Of a stretch of 64,000 bases of DNA, positions 1-10,175 are shown piece by piece. The notes below the pieces were generated by a model. It did no database searches and was not told the DNA's origin. It saw nothing but the letters and a program-made list of their open reading frames with translations. Location: assembly GCA_024684055.1 (NCBI GenBank), contig JAIKXN010000239.1, forward strand, positions 96,325 to 160,324. The letters are read 5' to 3'. This stretch comes from Lachnospiraceae bacterium. Lineage in GTDB: Bacteria; Bacillota; Clostridia; Lachnospirales; Lachnospiraceae. The first letter of the stretch is position 1. The number at the start of each line of letters is the position of its first letter. The position numbers and the translations under genes were made by a program.

Positions 1-1
1 T

Positions 2-1327
2 GTCGAAAGCGAAGTAAACGTAAACGCTGAAAGCGAACAGACTGCTCCGAAGATAAAAAAGAGTTCCGGAAACGGGTGGATCATAGGTCTTATTGTCGGA
101 ATTGTACTTATGCTTTTCCTTGTTATTTTTTCGGGAATTCTCGTTGTTATAGGCATTATGCCGCTGGCTTTTAAGACCATAACTTCGACTTCACATCCCA
201 CGGTTCAGGCTGTACCGAATCCTCCGACAAACAACAATCTTCCGAATATTCCCGATGTTAAGGAAAACGAAGAAGATGAAAAAGATAATGAAAACAAAGA
301 TGAAGACGGAAAAGAAAACGACGAAACCAAAGAAGAGGAAGAACCTCTGACAATACGTCCTTACGATCCGGATGATTCTGTGTTTGATTATGATAAATTC
401 AGTGATGAGATCATTTCCGGTTCGAATGAATTCTGGGATGAAAACAAAGGTGATGACGATCTTTTCGTTCACGGTAATTATTCGGCGTATTCACAATCCG
501 GTTCTTCTCATGATTTCGCGGACAGAGACAGTTTCACCACCCCTTATTACAACTATATTATTAATTCCTATGTTGAGAACGAGAATTATGATGTTGAAAG
601 AAGAACAATAAGATATGAGGGCGAAGTTAACGGAGTTTATTACAACGCGTACTGCGGATATTATACTCTGTCTGCAGATAACGTTGATTTTACAGCCGTT
701 AATGAAGGCTTAAGAAATAAATGCCTCGAACGTATTGAAGATTATATAAGAAATTCGACAGATGCCGCGGGAACATATGTAACCATTTATGTTGATTCCG
801 TTGTAACTTTCAATAATGATGATGTATTCTCGGCAGCATACGACACAAATGTTTATTCGAATAATGTCATAAATACATTTTCGATTTCTTCGGTAAATAT
901 CGATGTTAAGAATGCAGCCGTTATGGATAATACAAAGATTCTCACGCTTGATGATGATTTCAGCAAATTCTTCATTGAACGTTCGAATACACAGAACAGA
1001 TGGGTTGAAAGCATTAATAAATCGGATGTATCCGATGTTACGAAAGTATTCAACGATGACGATTCGCTCATTCTGTTTTTCACTCCGCTCGGAGTTGAGG
1101 TCGGAATCAATTACAAATACAGGCAGGACAGTTACGGATCCGATTACGTCGGATGGGTTACCATTACCTTAAATGATTTTGACAATTATCTCAGCGGTAC
1201 TTATAACTTTAACGCGGATTGGGGCAAAAATTATGATATTTATCAGTATGAAAAAGATAATAACATAACACCCAGTTCAGGCTACGAATTCGATTACGAT
1301 TACGATTCGATTTTATATGATTTATAA
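2..1327 (+). CDS. Membrane-anchored extracellular protein, 5'-truncated by the window edge; C-terminal region vaguely DUF3298/RsiV-like
   Basis: Frame of ORF 110 stays open upstream to base 2 (VESEVNVNAESEQTAPKIKKSSGNGWIIGLIVGIVLML), then a TM helix, an acidic K/E/D-rich linker and a secreted domain; the true start lies outside the window. Confidence 0.7.
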   Translation, partial: VESEVNVNAESEQTAPKIKKSSGNGWIIGLIVGIVLMLFLVIFSGILVVIGIMPLAFKTITSTSHPTVQAVPNPPTNNNLPNIPDVKENEEDEKDNENKDEDGKENDETKEEEEPLTIRPYDPDDSVFDYDKFSDEIISGSNEFWDENKGDDDLFVHGNYSAYSQSGSSHDFADRDSFTTPYYNYIINSYVENENYDVERRTIRYEGEVNGVYYNAYCGYYTLSADNVDFTAVNEGLRNKCLERIEDYIRNSTDAAGTYVTIYVDSVVTFNNDDVFSAAYDTNVYSNNVINTFSISSVNIDVKNAAVMDNTKILTLDDDFSKFFIERSNTQNRWVESINKSDVSDVTKVFNDDDSLILFFTPLGVEVGINYKYRQDSYGSDYVGWVTITLNDFDNYLSGTYNFNADWGKNYDIYQYEKDNNITPSSGYEFDYDYDSILYDL

Positions 1328-1401
1328 TTTTTTATAATCTTCCCATAAATAATTTATTTTCTTTCGTATATGTATTAAAAGAAATACTTCGGAGGTGAAT
1401 T

Positions 1402-2100
1402 ATGAACGGTAAGGAAAAATGCAAAGCTCTTAAAGAGATCAGAAGAAAAATCGCAGAGAACAATGATATATATTATGCAGTGGAAGAATGTCAGCATAAA
1501 GGAGACTGCAAAGGCACATGTCCCAAATGCGAAGCAGAACTTCGTTATCTTGAAAGAGAGCTCGAGAGAAGAGCTGCTCTCGGCAAAGCGGTAGCTTTTG
1601 CAGGAATTTCCCTCGGTGTTGTATCTACTTTTGCTGCATGTACAGGCGTCGGGATCAATCCTGTTAATCATATTGACGGAGGAATGTCAGGCCCTGTTGA
1701 TTATGCAGGAGACATTCAGCCTGTTGAACCCGAATATATTATTGACGGGGATGTAAGTATTGATATGATAATCCCCGAAGAAGGCAATGACGGTACATGT
1801 ACCGATCCCGATTCAGACGGGGCAGAAAATAAAGACGGAACCGAAATACCAGAAGGTGATCAAAAAAACGAAGGAACAGAAAGCTCAGTCGGAACTGAAA
1901 ATACTGAAGGTCAAGAGGATCCCGAGGAAAAAGAGAATACTGACAGAACTGAGGATCCTGATGGCGAAGAAAACCCTGAAGGAAAAGAGAGCGACGGTAC
2001 TGAAACAGATGGAAATTCTGACAATGCCGACGGCAGCAAAGAATCTGCAGATAAACCGGTTCCTACACTGACGAAACCTGTAAGAAATTTTTGTTATTAA
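1402..2100 (+). CDS. Small protein with N-terminal Cys-rich domain (ECQHKGDCKGTCPKCEAE), one hydrophobic segment and long acidic low-complexity tail; probable partner of the adjacent radical SAM enzyme
   Basis: RBS-like ggaggtg before ATG 1402; MNGKEKCKALKEIRRKIAENNDIYYAVEECQHKGDCKGTCPKCEAELRYLERELERR; hydrophobic AVAFAGISLGVVSTFAAC; repeated GTE/EDPE-type tail. Confidence 0.75.
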   Translation: MNGKEKCKALKEIRRKIAENNDIYYAVEECQHKGDCKGTCPKCEAELRYLERELERRAALGKAVAFAGISLGVVSTFAACTGVGINPVNHIDGGMSGPVDYAGDIQPVEPEYIIDGDVSIDMIIPEEGNDGTCTDPDSDGAENKDGTEIPEGDQKNEGTESSVGTENTEGQEDPEEKENTDRTEDPDGEENPEGKESDGTETDGNSDNADGSKESADKPVPTLTKPVRNFCY

Positions 2101-2202
2101 ATAATTTTGAAGAATTACTGTTATGTATATATTAAAAAACATGTAAATATAAATATATAACGTTAAGTAATTGTTCATAAATATCGATCAAGCGGGAAAA
2201 AG

Positions 2203-2889
2203 ATGGCGGAAATTAAAATAGCCGGAATAGAAAGATTAAGAATGGAAACAGACGGCGAGGGTGTAACAACCCTCGTTGTTTCTATGGGTTGCCCTTTAAG
2301 ATGTGCATATTGTCTTAATCCTTTTACCTGGGATAATTCATATGCCGGATTTAAAACATATACCGTTAAAGGATTATATGATGAACTTAAAATAGACAGT
2401 CTTTATTTTCTTTCGACAGGCGGAGGTATAATGTTCGGGGGCGGAGAACCGCTTCTAAATGCCGATTTCATTCGTGAATTCATAGAAGAATATAAGTCTG
2501 TCGGATGGAAGTTTTATATGGAAACTTCGCTTTCGGTTCCAAGAGAAAAACTTGATAAAGTTATCGACCTGATAGACTGTTTTGTCGTCGATACCAAAGA
2601 CATGAACAAAGAAAGATACGAAAAATATACTCTCGGCAATTACGATCTTTTTTATAACAATCTTACATATCTTTTGGAAAAGGTCGGATGCGAAAAGATA
2701 ATAGCAAGAGTTCCGAAGATTCCCATATTTCATAAAGATAATGAATTTCTTGAAAACGAACAGTTCTTAAAAGATATGGGTTTTGAAAATATAAATGTTT
2801 TTGATTATATCAATCCGGAAGATCACAAAAAAATATCCGAAGCGGCTTTAAAAAACAGAGATTCTTTTATTGCCAAAATAATTCAATAA
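2203..2889 (+). CDS. Radical SAM protein, pyruvate-formate-lyase-activating-enzyme-like
   Basis: CxxxCxxC motif in VVSMGCPLRCAYCLNPFTW and GGGEPLL motif. Confidence 0.88.
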   Translation: MAEIKIAGIERLRMETDGEGVTTLVVSMGCPLRCAYCLNPFTWDNSYAGFKTYTVKGLYDELKIDSLYFLSTGGGIMFGGGEPLLNADFIREFIEEYKSVGWKFYMETSLSVPREKLDKVIDLIDCFVVDTKDMNKERYEKYTLGNYDLFYNNLTYLLEKVGCEKIIARVPKIPIFHKDNEFLENEQFLKDMGFENINVFDYINPEDHKKISEAALKNRDSFIAKIIQ

Positions 2890-3029
2890 TGATATTATTG
2901 TTTCATCTCATTTAAAGAAATTCTTCTTTAAATATTTTCCCTAAAATAAGAAATATAAGATGAAACGGAGAGTGATGCTTATTGAATGAATTCTGACGGT
3001 CTTGCTATCGGAATTTTGTTATTTTTTGA

Positions 3030-3078
3030 TTGACAAGAACAAATGTTTGGGCTAAACTATAAACAGAACGTATGTTTG
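3030..3078 (+). promoter_or_regulatory. recA promoter with two SOS (LexA/DinR-type) boxes
   Basis: TTGACA (3030-3035) N17 TAAACT (3053-3058); AGAACAAATGTTTG at 3036-3049 and AGAACGTATGTTTG at 3065-3078 fit CGAACRNRYGTTYC closely. Confidence 0.8.
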
Positions 3079-3090
3079 ATGGAGGTTAAA

Positions 3091-4110
3091 ATGGAAAGAG
3101 AAGACAAGATTAAAGCGCTTGAAGCTGCTTTAACACAGATTGAGAAGGCTTACGGCAAAGGAGCCGTTATGAAACTCGGAGATCCTGCAAGTCAGATGAA
3201 TGTCGAAACCATTCCCACAGGATCGATCAGTCTTGATATAGCACTCGGACTTGGGGGTATTCCCAAAGGAAGAGTTATTGAAATATACGGACCTGAATCA
3301 TCAGGTAAAACAACAGTCACACTTCACATGATCGCCGAAGTTCAGAAAAGAGGCGGCATCTGCGGATTCATTGATGCGGAACATGCTCTTGATCCCACTT
3401 ATGCCAAGGCTATCGGCGTAGATGTTGACAATCTTTATATATCACAGCCCGACAACGGCGAACAGGCACTTGAAATTACTGAAACAATGGTTCGTTCAGG
3501 TGCAATTGATCTTGTGGTTGTCGACTCGGTTGCAGCTCTTGTTCCCAAGGCTGAACTTGAAGGCGATATGGGCGATGCTCATGTAGGTCTTCAGGCAAGA
3601 CTTATGTCTCAGGCTTTGAGAAAACTTACCGGAGCTATCGGCAAAACAAACTGTACGGTTGTATTTATCAACCAGCTCAGAGAAAAAGTAGGTGTATTCT
3701 ACGGAAATCCTCAGGTTACAACCGGCGGTAATGCACTTAAATTTTATTCGTCTGTTCGTATGGAGATCAGAAAAGTCGATCAGATTAAGGTTAACGGTGA
3801 AATAGTCGGAAACCGTACAAGAGCAAAGATTGTTAAGAATAAGATCGCTCCTCCTTTTAAAGAGGCAGAGTTCGATATCATGTTCGGCGAAGGCATTTCA
3901 TACGTCGGAGACCTCCTCGACCTTGCTACCGAAATTGATGTTATAAATAAGTCAGGTGCATGGTATGCGTATAAGGGAGACAAGATCGGGCAGGGAAGAG
4001 AGAATGCCAAGACATTCCTTCAGAACAACCCCGAAGCTCTTGCTGATGTGGAAACTGCTGTAAGAACACATTTCAATTTACAGGGAGTTCCTTCCGAACT
4101 TGACAAGTAA
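3091..4110 (+). CDS. recA: Recombinase RecA
   Basis: [30 protein letters not shown]..., GPESSGKTT Walker A; ggagg at 3081 supports start 3091 rather than 3043. Confidence 0.98.
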   Translation: MEREDKIKALEAALTQIEKAYGKGAVMKLGDPASQMNVETIPTGSISLDIALGLGGIPKGRVIEIYGPESSGKTTVTLHMIAEVQKRGGICGFIDAEHALDPTYAKAIGVDVDNLYISQPDNGEQALEITETMVRSGAIDLVVVDSVAALVPKAELEGDMGDAHVGLQARLMSQALRKLTGAIGKTNCTVVFINQLREKVGVFYGNPQVTTGGNALKFYSSVRMEIRKVDQIKVNGEIVGNRTRAKIVKNKIAPPFKEAEFDIMFGEGISYVGDLLDLATEIDVINKSGAWYAYKGDKIGQGRENAKTFLQNNPEALADVETAVRTHFNLQGVPSELDK

Positions 4111-4132
4111 TTAATATAACCCGGTATTAAAT

Positions 4133-4741
4133 ATGTATATTACTGAAATTAAAGAAATCAATTCTCAGAAAAACCAAATTAAAACAGATAACGGAATCGC
4201 CTTTGTGTTATACAAAGGCGATTTGTCTAAATACGGAATACATATCGGCGAAGTTGACGATGATATTATAGAAGAGATCGTTAATGAAGTTCTTCCCAAA
4301 AGAGCACTTAACAGGGCCGTTAAGATTATTACGGGAAGAGACATGACCGAAGGCATGATCAAAAATAAGCTTAAAGGCGACGGTTATTCCGATGAGATCA
4401 TTGAAGATGTTCTTGAAAGGCTCAGGAAAGAAAGACTTGTTAACGATGAAAGATTTGTCAGAGGATTTATAGAATCCAAAAGTCTTAAGAAGAGTAAGAA
4501 AGACATCATCATTGCTCTTTCCATGAAAGGCATAAATCCTGAATTATCAGAAAGAATATATGATGAGCTTAAAAATGACGGGGATTTATGTGAGGAGGAA
4601 GAACTTATCCGGAAACTCCTTGATAAGCGTCATTTCGATTATGAAAATTCCGATTTCGAAACCAGACAGAAAGAAATGCAGTATCTGCTTCGCAAAGGGT
4701 TTTCGTCTGATTCAATTCGTAGTGCAATGAAAAAAGAATAA
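4133..4741 (+). CDS. recX: Regulatory protein RecX
   Basis: Position after recA and RecX-like helical repeats (RALNRAVKIITGRDMTEGMIKNKLKGDGYSDEIIEDVLERL). Confidence 0.9.
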   Translation: MYITEIKEINSQKNQIKTDNGIAFVLYKGDLSKYGIHIGEVDDDIIEEIVNEVLPKRALNRAVKIITGRDMTEGMIKNKLKGDGYSDEIIEDVLERLRKERLVNDERFVRGFIESKSLKKSKKDIIIALSMKGINPELSERIYDELKNDGDLCEEEELIRKLLDKRHFDYENSDFETRQKEMQYLLRKGFSSDSIRSAMKKE

Positions 4742-4786
4742 TACATTATTTTGTGTTTTTGTGTCCATTTTGGTTTACAATAATTC

Positions 4787-4815
4787 TTGACATATGGTAT
4801 GAAAAACGATAATAT
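4787..4815 (+). promoter_or_regulatory. Sigma-A-type promoter upstream of rny
   Basis: TTGACA (4787-4792) N17 TAATAT (4810-4815). Confidence 0.65.
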
Positions 4816-4900
4816 ATAAATGTTGTAATTTGCAATATAGGGATTATTATGCCCTGTAAATACTGTACAATGATAATTGAATAAGGAGGTAAGACTGTCA

Positions 4901-6466
4901 ATGTTTGGTGAAGTTAGTGTGGTTGTCCTGATTATTGCCATAATAATTGTTGCTGTCATTGCTGCGCTTGTTTCCGGCTTGATTACATATTCTGTATACA
5001 AGAAAAATATAACGCAAAAAATCGGCAATGCCGAGGATAAGGCGCGTGAAATCCTTGATGAGGCACTTAAAACAGCTGAAGCCAAAAAGCGTGAAGGCTT
5101 ATTGGAGATCAAGGAAGAATCAATCAAGTATAAGAATGAGATTGAGAAGGAAAACAAAGAGCGAAGAGCTGAACTTCAGAGAACGGAAAGAAGAGTTCAG
5201 CAGAAAGAGGAGAGCGTTGATAAGAAGCTTGAGCAGATCGAGAAGAAAGAGGCAACAATCGCTCAAAAAGAAGCAGAACTGGCAAGAGACCAGGAAACCG
5301 TTTCTAAATTAAATGATCAAAGATTACAGGAACTTGAACGTATTTCAGGTTATACCTCTGATGAAGCAAAAGAATATTTACTCAGAATTGTTGAAGATGA
5401 TTTGAAACACGAGAAAGCTGTTCGTATTAAGGAGCTTGAAGCTCAGATTAAGGACGAAAGCGCTCAGAAAGCTAAGGAGTATGTTGTCAATGCTATTCAG
5501 CGTTGTGCTGCAGATCATGTATCGGATGTGGCAATTTCGGTTGTCAATCTTCCCAATGATGATATGAAGGGAAGAATTATCGGTCGTGAAGGACGTAACA
5601 TCAGAACGCTTGAGCAGATGACCGGTGTTGAATTCATTATTGACGATACGCCCGAAGCAGTTGTTTTATCCGGTTTTGATGCCGTAAGAAGAGAAGTTGC
5701 TAGAATTGCTCTTGAGAAACTTATCATTGACGGCAGAATTCATCCCGCAAAGATTGAAGAAGCTGTCGAGAAAGCACAGAAAGAAGTTGAGAGTATTATG
5801 AAGGAAGAAGGAGAGAATGCTGTTCTTGAAGCAGGCGTTCATGGAATTCATCCTGAACTTGTTAAGACTCTCGGTAAATTACATTTCCGTACAAGCTTTG
5901 GTCAGAATGCATTAAAGCATTCTATTGAAGTTGCTCATATTGCAGGACTTCTGGCTGAGGAAATCGGCGTTGATGCAAAAATGGCCAGAAGAGCAGGTCT
6001 TTTACATGACGTAGGAAAAGCAGTTGACCATGATCAGGAAGGTACACATGTTACACTCGGTACAGAACTTTGCCGCAAGTATCATGAACCTGCCATTGTT
6101 ATCAATGCGGTTGAATCGCATCATGGTGATGTTGAACCTACATCTCTTGTTGCGCGTATCGTTCAGGCTGCGGATGCTATTTCGGCAGCGAGACCCGGTG
6201 CAAGAAGAGAAACGCTTGGTGCGTATACTACAAGACTTACGGAACTTGAAGAATTATCTAACAATTTTGATGGTGTTGAAAAATCTTTTGCTATTCATGC
6301 AGGTAGAGAAATACGAGTTATGGTTGTACCTGAGAAGATTACCGATGATGATATGGTATTGCTTGCTCATGACATTTCCAAGAAGATCGAGGATGAACTT
6401 AAATATCCCGGTCAGGTTAAGGTTAATGTTATCAGGGAAACCAGAGTTATTGATTATGCTAAGTAA
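4901..6466 (+). CDS. rny: Ribonuclease Y
   Basis: N-terminal TM, coiled coil, KH ([29 protein letters not shown]) and HD ([17 protein letters not shown]...[12 protein letters not shown]) domains; RBS aaggaggt before ATG 4901. Confidence 0.97.
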   Translation: MFGEVSVVVLIIAIIIVAVIAALVSGLITYSVYKKNITQKIGNAEDKAREILDEALKTAEAKKREGLLEIKEESIKYKNEIEKENKERRAELQRTERRVQQKEESVDKKLEQIEKKEATIAQKEAELARDQETVSKLNDQRLQELERISGYTSDEAKEYLLRIVEDDLKHEKAVRIKELEAQIKDESAQKAKEYVVNAIQRCAADHVSDVAISVVNLPNDDMKGRIIGREGRNIRTLEQMTGVEFIIDDTPEAVVLSGFDAVRREVARIALEKLIIDGRIHPAKIEEAVEKAQKEVESIMKEEGENAVLEAGVHGIHPELVKTLGKLHFRTSFGQNALKHSIEVAHIAGLLAEEIGVDAKMARRAGLLHDVGKAVDHDQEGTHVTLGTELCRKYHEPAIVINAVESHHGDVEPTSLVARIVQAADAISAARPGARRETLGAYTTRLTELEELSNNFDGVEKSFAIHAGREIRVMVVPEKITDDDMVLLAHDISKKIEDELKYPGQVKVNVIRETRVIDYAK

Positions 6467-6472
6467 TGATAT

Positions 6473-6502
6473 AAACCCCTTGCTTTTCGGCGAGGGGTTT
6501 TT
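6473..6502 (+). terminator. Rho-independent terminator after rny
   Basis: AAACCCCT...AGGGGTTTTTA hairpin with T-run. Confidence 0.8.
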
Positions 6503-6560
6503 AGTTTGATTTCAAACAAAAAAAACAGTACTTTTTGCTTTAATTTGTAAGCAAATTTTC

Positions 6561-6589
6561 TTGAAGTATTGCTTTAATCGTATTAAAAT
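6561..6589 (+). promoter_or_regulatory. Promoter upstream of aminotransferase gene
   Basis: TTGAAG (6561-6566) N17 TAAAAT (6584-6589). Confidence 0.5.
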
Positions 6590-6655
6590 ATAACAGAAAT
6601 TATGCAAATTATTAAAGGAGAGATTTCAATATATTTATATTGAAGGTAAAAGGCT

Positions 6656-7942
6656 ATGAAAGAATACTCTTCATTATCTAAAGAAGAACTGATTGCTTTA
6701 AAGGATGAATTTAGTGTAAAATATGAGGAAATAAAGTCTAAAGGACTTAAATTCAATATGTCCAGAGGGTTACCCGGCGCAGAGCAGCTTGATATGGAAG
6801 CTGATTTCTTTAATACACTTAATCCTACATCCGAATTTAAATCCGTTGCGGGAATTGACTGCAGAAACTATGGCGAATTAGTAGGTATTTCTGAAGCCAG
6901 AAAGCTTATGGGAGATATGATGAGCATTCCTGCAGATAATGTAATTGTATTCGGTAATTCAAGTCTTAATATAATGTATGATACGGTATGCCGTTCCATG
7001 ATACTCGGCGTATGCGGTTCAACGCCCTGGTGCAAACTTGACAAAGTTATATTCCTTTGCCCGGTTCCCGGATACGATCGTCATTTTGCCATCACACAGC
7101 AGTTTGGCATCGAGATGATCAACATTCCGATGAAGAGTGACGGACCTGACATGGATATGGTAGAAGAGTATGTAAATAACGATCCTGCCGTTAAAGGCAT
7201 CTGGTGCGTACCCAAATATGCAAATCCTACGGGAATCACATATTCTGATGAGGTTGTAAGAAGATTTGCGGCTTTAAAACCGGCAGCGGAAGATTTCAGA
7301 ATTTACTGGGACAATGCATACAACATTCATCATCTTTACGACAACAATCAGGACGATCTTCTTGAAATTTTTGCCGAATGTTGTAAGGCAGGGAACGAAG
7401 ATATGGTATATAAATTCTGCTCAACATCAAAGATTACTTTCCCCGGAAGCGGTATAGCTGCACTTGGTACTTCGAAGAAGAATCTTGACTTTATTAAGAG
7501 CGTTATTACGATCCAGACAATCGGTCACGATAAATTAAACCAGTTAAGACATGTAAGATACTTCAAAGATTTTGACGGAATGAAGAAACATATGAAGAAA
7601 CATGCTGAAATCCTTCGTCCCAAGTTCGAACTTGTACATAAAAAACTCGAAGAAGAACTTGGCGGACTCGGTGTAGGTTCATGGACAAATCCTCACGGCG
7701 GATATTTTGTATCTTTTAACAGTATTGACGGCTGTGCCAAAAAGATAGTAGAAAAATGCAAGGAAGCCGGAGTGGTCATGACCGGTGCAGGAGCAACTTA
7801 TCCGTACAAAAAGGATCCGTTTGATTCAAATATCAGAATTGCACCTACATATCCGCCCATCGAAGAATTATCCCAGGCGATCGATATTTTTGTACTTGTG
7901 GTTAAGCTTGTGAGCATTGAGAAGATCCTCGAGACTATGTAA
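6656..7942 (+). CDS. PLP-dependent aminotransferase class I/II, probable aspartate aminotransferase (Ic-like)
   Basis: PKYANPTGITYSDE, YKFCSTSKITFPGSGIA (PLP lysine region), NIRIAPTYPP. Confidence 0.88.
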   Translation: MKEYSSLSKEELIALKDEFSVKYEEIKSKGLKFNMSRGLPGAEQLDMEADFFNTLNPTSEFKSVAGIDCRNYGELVGISEARKLMGDMMSIPADNVIVFGNSSLNIMYDTVCRSMILGVCGSTPWCKLDKVIFLCPVPGYDRHFAITQQFGIEMINIPMKSDGPDMDMVEEYVNNDPAVKGIWCVPKYANPTGITYSDEVVRRFAALKPAAEDFRIYWDNAYNIHHLYDNNQDDLLEIFAECCKAGNEDMVYKFCSTSKITFPGSGIAALGTSKKNLDFIKSVITIQTIGHDKLNQLRHVRYFKDFDGMKKHMKKHAEILRPKFELVHKKLEEELGGLGVGSWTNPHGGYFVSFNSIDGCAKKIVEKCKEAGVVMTGAGATYPYKKDPFDSNIRIAPTYPPIEELSQAIDIFVLVVKLVSIEKILETM

Positions 7943-7975
7943 CAGACTGTTAGTTTAAAGAAGTTTCTTGTAACA

Positions 7976-8023
7976 AAGCAACATTATGTTCTTAAGTCTA
8001 AGCAACAAAATGTTCTTTAGACA
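7976..8023 (+). repeat. Tandem imperfect 24-bp repeat with internal dyads
   Basis: AAGCAACATTATGTTCTTAAGTCT followed directly by AAGCAACAAAATGTTCTTTAGACA, 19/24 identical. Confidence 0.6.
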
Positions 8024-8046
8024 AACAGAAAAATAAATTGATTAAA

Positions 8047-8082
8047 TAAACGGTTTCAGGGCGCTCCTGAAACCGTTTAATT
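8047..8082 (+). terminator. Terminator after aminotransferase
   Basis: TAAACGGTTTCAGG-GCGCT-CCTGAAACCGTTTA perfect 14-bp stem followed by T-rich sequence. Confidence 0.75.
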
Positions 8083-8463
8083 TATTATTTATAGCATATA
8101 GGAATATTGATTGGAATTAAAGACGATCAAAAAATCATATGGTATGTATTATATAAGCAAGAAGCATGACCGGTAAAGTCAATGATAAATGCTTAACATA
8201 AAGAGTTTATATAACAATATATAATTAGTTGTTTAATTGACATAATTTAATCCGAAAATATCATTCTCTATATTTAGTGAGATTTGTATTGTATTATTCA
8301 AGATATAGAAAAGCATCATAAAAGTGCCTAAAAATAGGCAAAAAATCAAAATAAATTCAATTTATCAATTGCTTTTTCGGCCTTATTTTTATATAATAAC
8401 TATTGCAGTCAACGATTGACATAATTTGTTGACAACCCTACTACTTTGGTTCGGAAGGCTCTT

Positions 8464-9348
8464 ATGGAAAAGCAGATTCAGTTGTTTATTGATTATATAC
8501 ATAATAAGAAAAAAACGTCTTTAAATACTGAGATGTCATATAAGAGAGACTTGCTGAAAGTGGCAAATTATCTTAACGAACATGGTATAAAAAGATGGGA
8601 AGATGCAACAAATAATGATCTTAAAGAATACATAGATTCTATGTATAACAATAATTTTGCAAATGCTTCCATTTCAAGAAGCATTGCTTCTGTAAAAGCG
8701 TTATATGCTTTTCTTCAGTATTCGGGTGTTTGCGAACAGGATGTTTCCAAAGATTTGAAAGCGCCCAAAATTGAGAAGAAAATGCCCAGCATTCTTACCA
8801 AGAATCAGGTAACGCTTCTTCTTGAACAGCCTAACGGCAGAACTCCCAAGCAGATCAGAGATAAGGCTATGCTGGAGCTTTTATACGCAACGGGTATTAG
8901 AGTTTCCGAACTTATTTCGCTTGAAATTTCCGATATTAACCTTAATATGGATTTTATTAAGATACGCGATTTGAAAAAAGAGCGTCTGATTCCTTTCGGA
9001 ACAAAAGCTCATAATGCAATGACCGATTATATTCTTAATTCAAGGGATATTTTGCTTGAGAATAATGAATCGAGTTATTTCTTCGTTAACTGCTCGGGTT
9101 CTCAGATGTCCAGACAGGGCTTCTGGAAACTTATTAAGAGTTATACCAAAATGGCCGGCATAGACGCAGATATTACGCCTCATACTCTGAGACATTCTTT
9201 TGCTGCACATCTTGTTGAAAACGGCGCAGAACTTAAGGCTGTACAGGAAATGCTCGGACATTCCGATATTTCGACAACTCAGATTTATTTAAATAACTCC
9301 CAGAATCATTTAAGGGACGTGTACGATAAGACACATCCCCGCAGTTAA
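8464..9348 (+). CDS. Tyrosine recombinase, XerC/XerD family
   Basis: LLYATGIRVSELISLE (Arg I), HTLRHSFAAHL (HxxR), LGHSDISTTQIYLN (His/Tyr); start 8464 follows ggaagg, upstream TTG at 8446 less likely. Confidence 0.92.
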   Translation: MEKQIQLFIDYIHNKKKTSLNTEMSYKRDLLKVANYLNEHGIKRWEDATNNDLKEYIDSMYNNNFANASISRSIASVKALYAFLQYSGVCEQDVSKDLKAPKIEKKMPSILTKNQVTLLLEQPNGRTPKQIRDKAMLELLYATGIRVSELISLEISDINLNMDFIKIRDLKKERLIPFGTKAHNAMTDYILNSRDILLENNESSYFFVNCSGSQMSRQGFWKLIKSYTKMAGIDADITPHTLRHSFAAHLVENGAELKAVQEMLGHSDISTTQIYLNNSQNHLRDVYDKTHPRS

Positions 9349-9353
9349 ATGAT

Positions 9354-10175
9354 TTATATTTTGATGAATTCGGGTTTTCTTTCCTTGAATTCTGCAACAT
9401 ATTTGAATCCTAAGGATTCCAGCAAATCACTTGCTCTTGATATTTCATACGCCATATGTTCACATATATGAGCGTCGCTTCCGAAAGTAATTATTTCCCC
9501 ACCGCATTGCTTATATAATTTCAAAATCTCCGGATTGGGGTTAAATTCTTTTAATTTGCTTCGAAGACCTCCCGAATTTAGTTCAATGCCTTTTCCCTTT
9601 GCAACTAATATTTTAAATATAGCTTCAAAGATTTCTTTATAATGTCTGATATCTTTATCTTCATCTGTGCATTCAGTATATCTTACGCAATAATCAAGAT
9701 GACCGTATACATCGAAATCATCGAAGTTTTTAACATTTTCAAGAATCTCTTCAAAGTATACCTTCATGCCTTCGACAGATGAATACATTTCCCAATATTT
9801 AGGGAAATAAGGATCGACTTTATTGGCTGTATGGGATGAGAGTATTACGAAGTCGTAAGGACTCGAAGTGATAATATCTTTTCCTATATCATATATATCA
9901 GGATATATACCGAGTTCAATGCCAAATCTTACGTTGATTTTGGATTGAAGGCTTTCATCTGCGCGTAATCTTTTGGCTGTTTCAATGTATCTTTCGACAT
10001 CCAGATCAAATTTTCCTTCATTTCCCGGTTTATATGACGGAAAAAGAGGATCGTAATGCTCTGTAAAGCAAATGGTTTTTAAATTATTTTCTATTGCCGC
10101 GTTAATCATATCGCTCATTTCGGTTTTCGAATCGCCCGAAAATGTTGAATGCATGTGCTGGTCACTTCGTATCAT
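9354..10175 (-). CDS. PHP-domain histidinol-phosphatase (HisJ/HisK family)
   Basis: [39 protein letters not shown] metal-binding motifs. Confidence 0.88.
   Translation of the reverse strand: MIRSDQHMHSTFSGDSKTEMSDMINAAIENNLKTICFTEHYDPLFPSYKPGNEGKFDLDVERYIETAKRLRADESLQSKINVRFGIELGIYPDIYDIGKDIITSSPYDFVILSSHTANKVDPYFPKYWEMYSSVEGMKVYFEEILENVKNFDDFDVYGHLDYCVRYTECTDEDKDIRHYKEIFEAIFKILVAKGKGIELNSGGLRSKLKEFNPNPEILKLYKQCGGEIITFGSDAHICEHMAYEISRASDLLESLGFKYVAEFKERKPEFIKI

Noticed and set aside
191-472. Minus-strand 93-aa ORF rich in F/I/V
   Set aside because: Antisense to the acidic linker of the first CDS; composition is the complement of D/E/K codons. No RBS.
8464-9348. Tyrosine recombinase as sign of an integrated mobile element
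   Set aside because: XerC/D-like, flanked by housekeeping genes, with no att-like repeats, excisionase or phage genes nearby.
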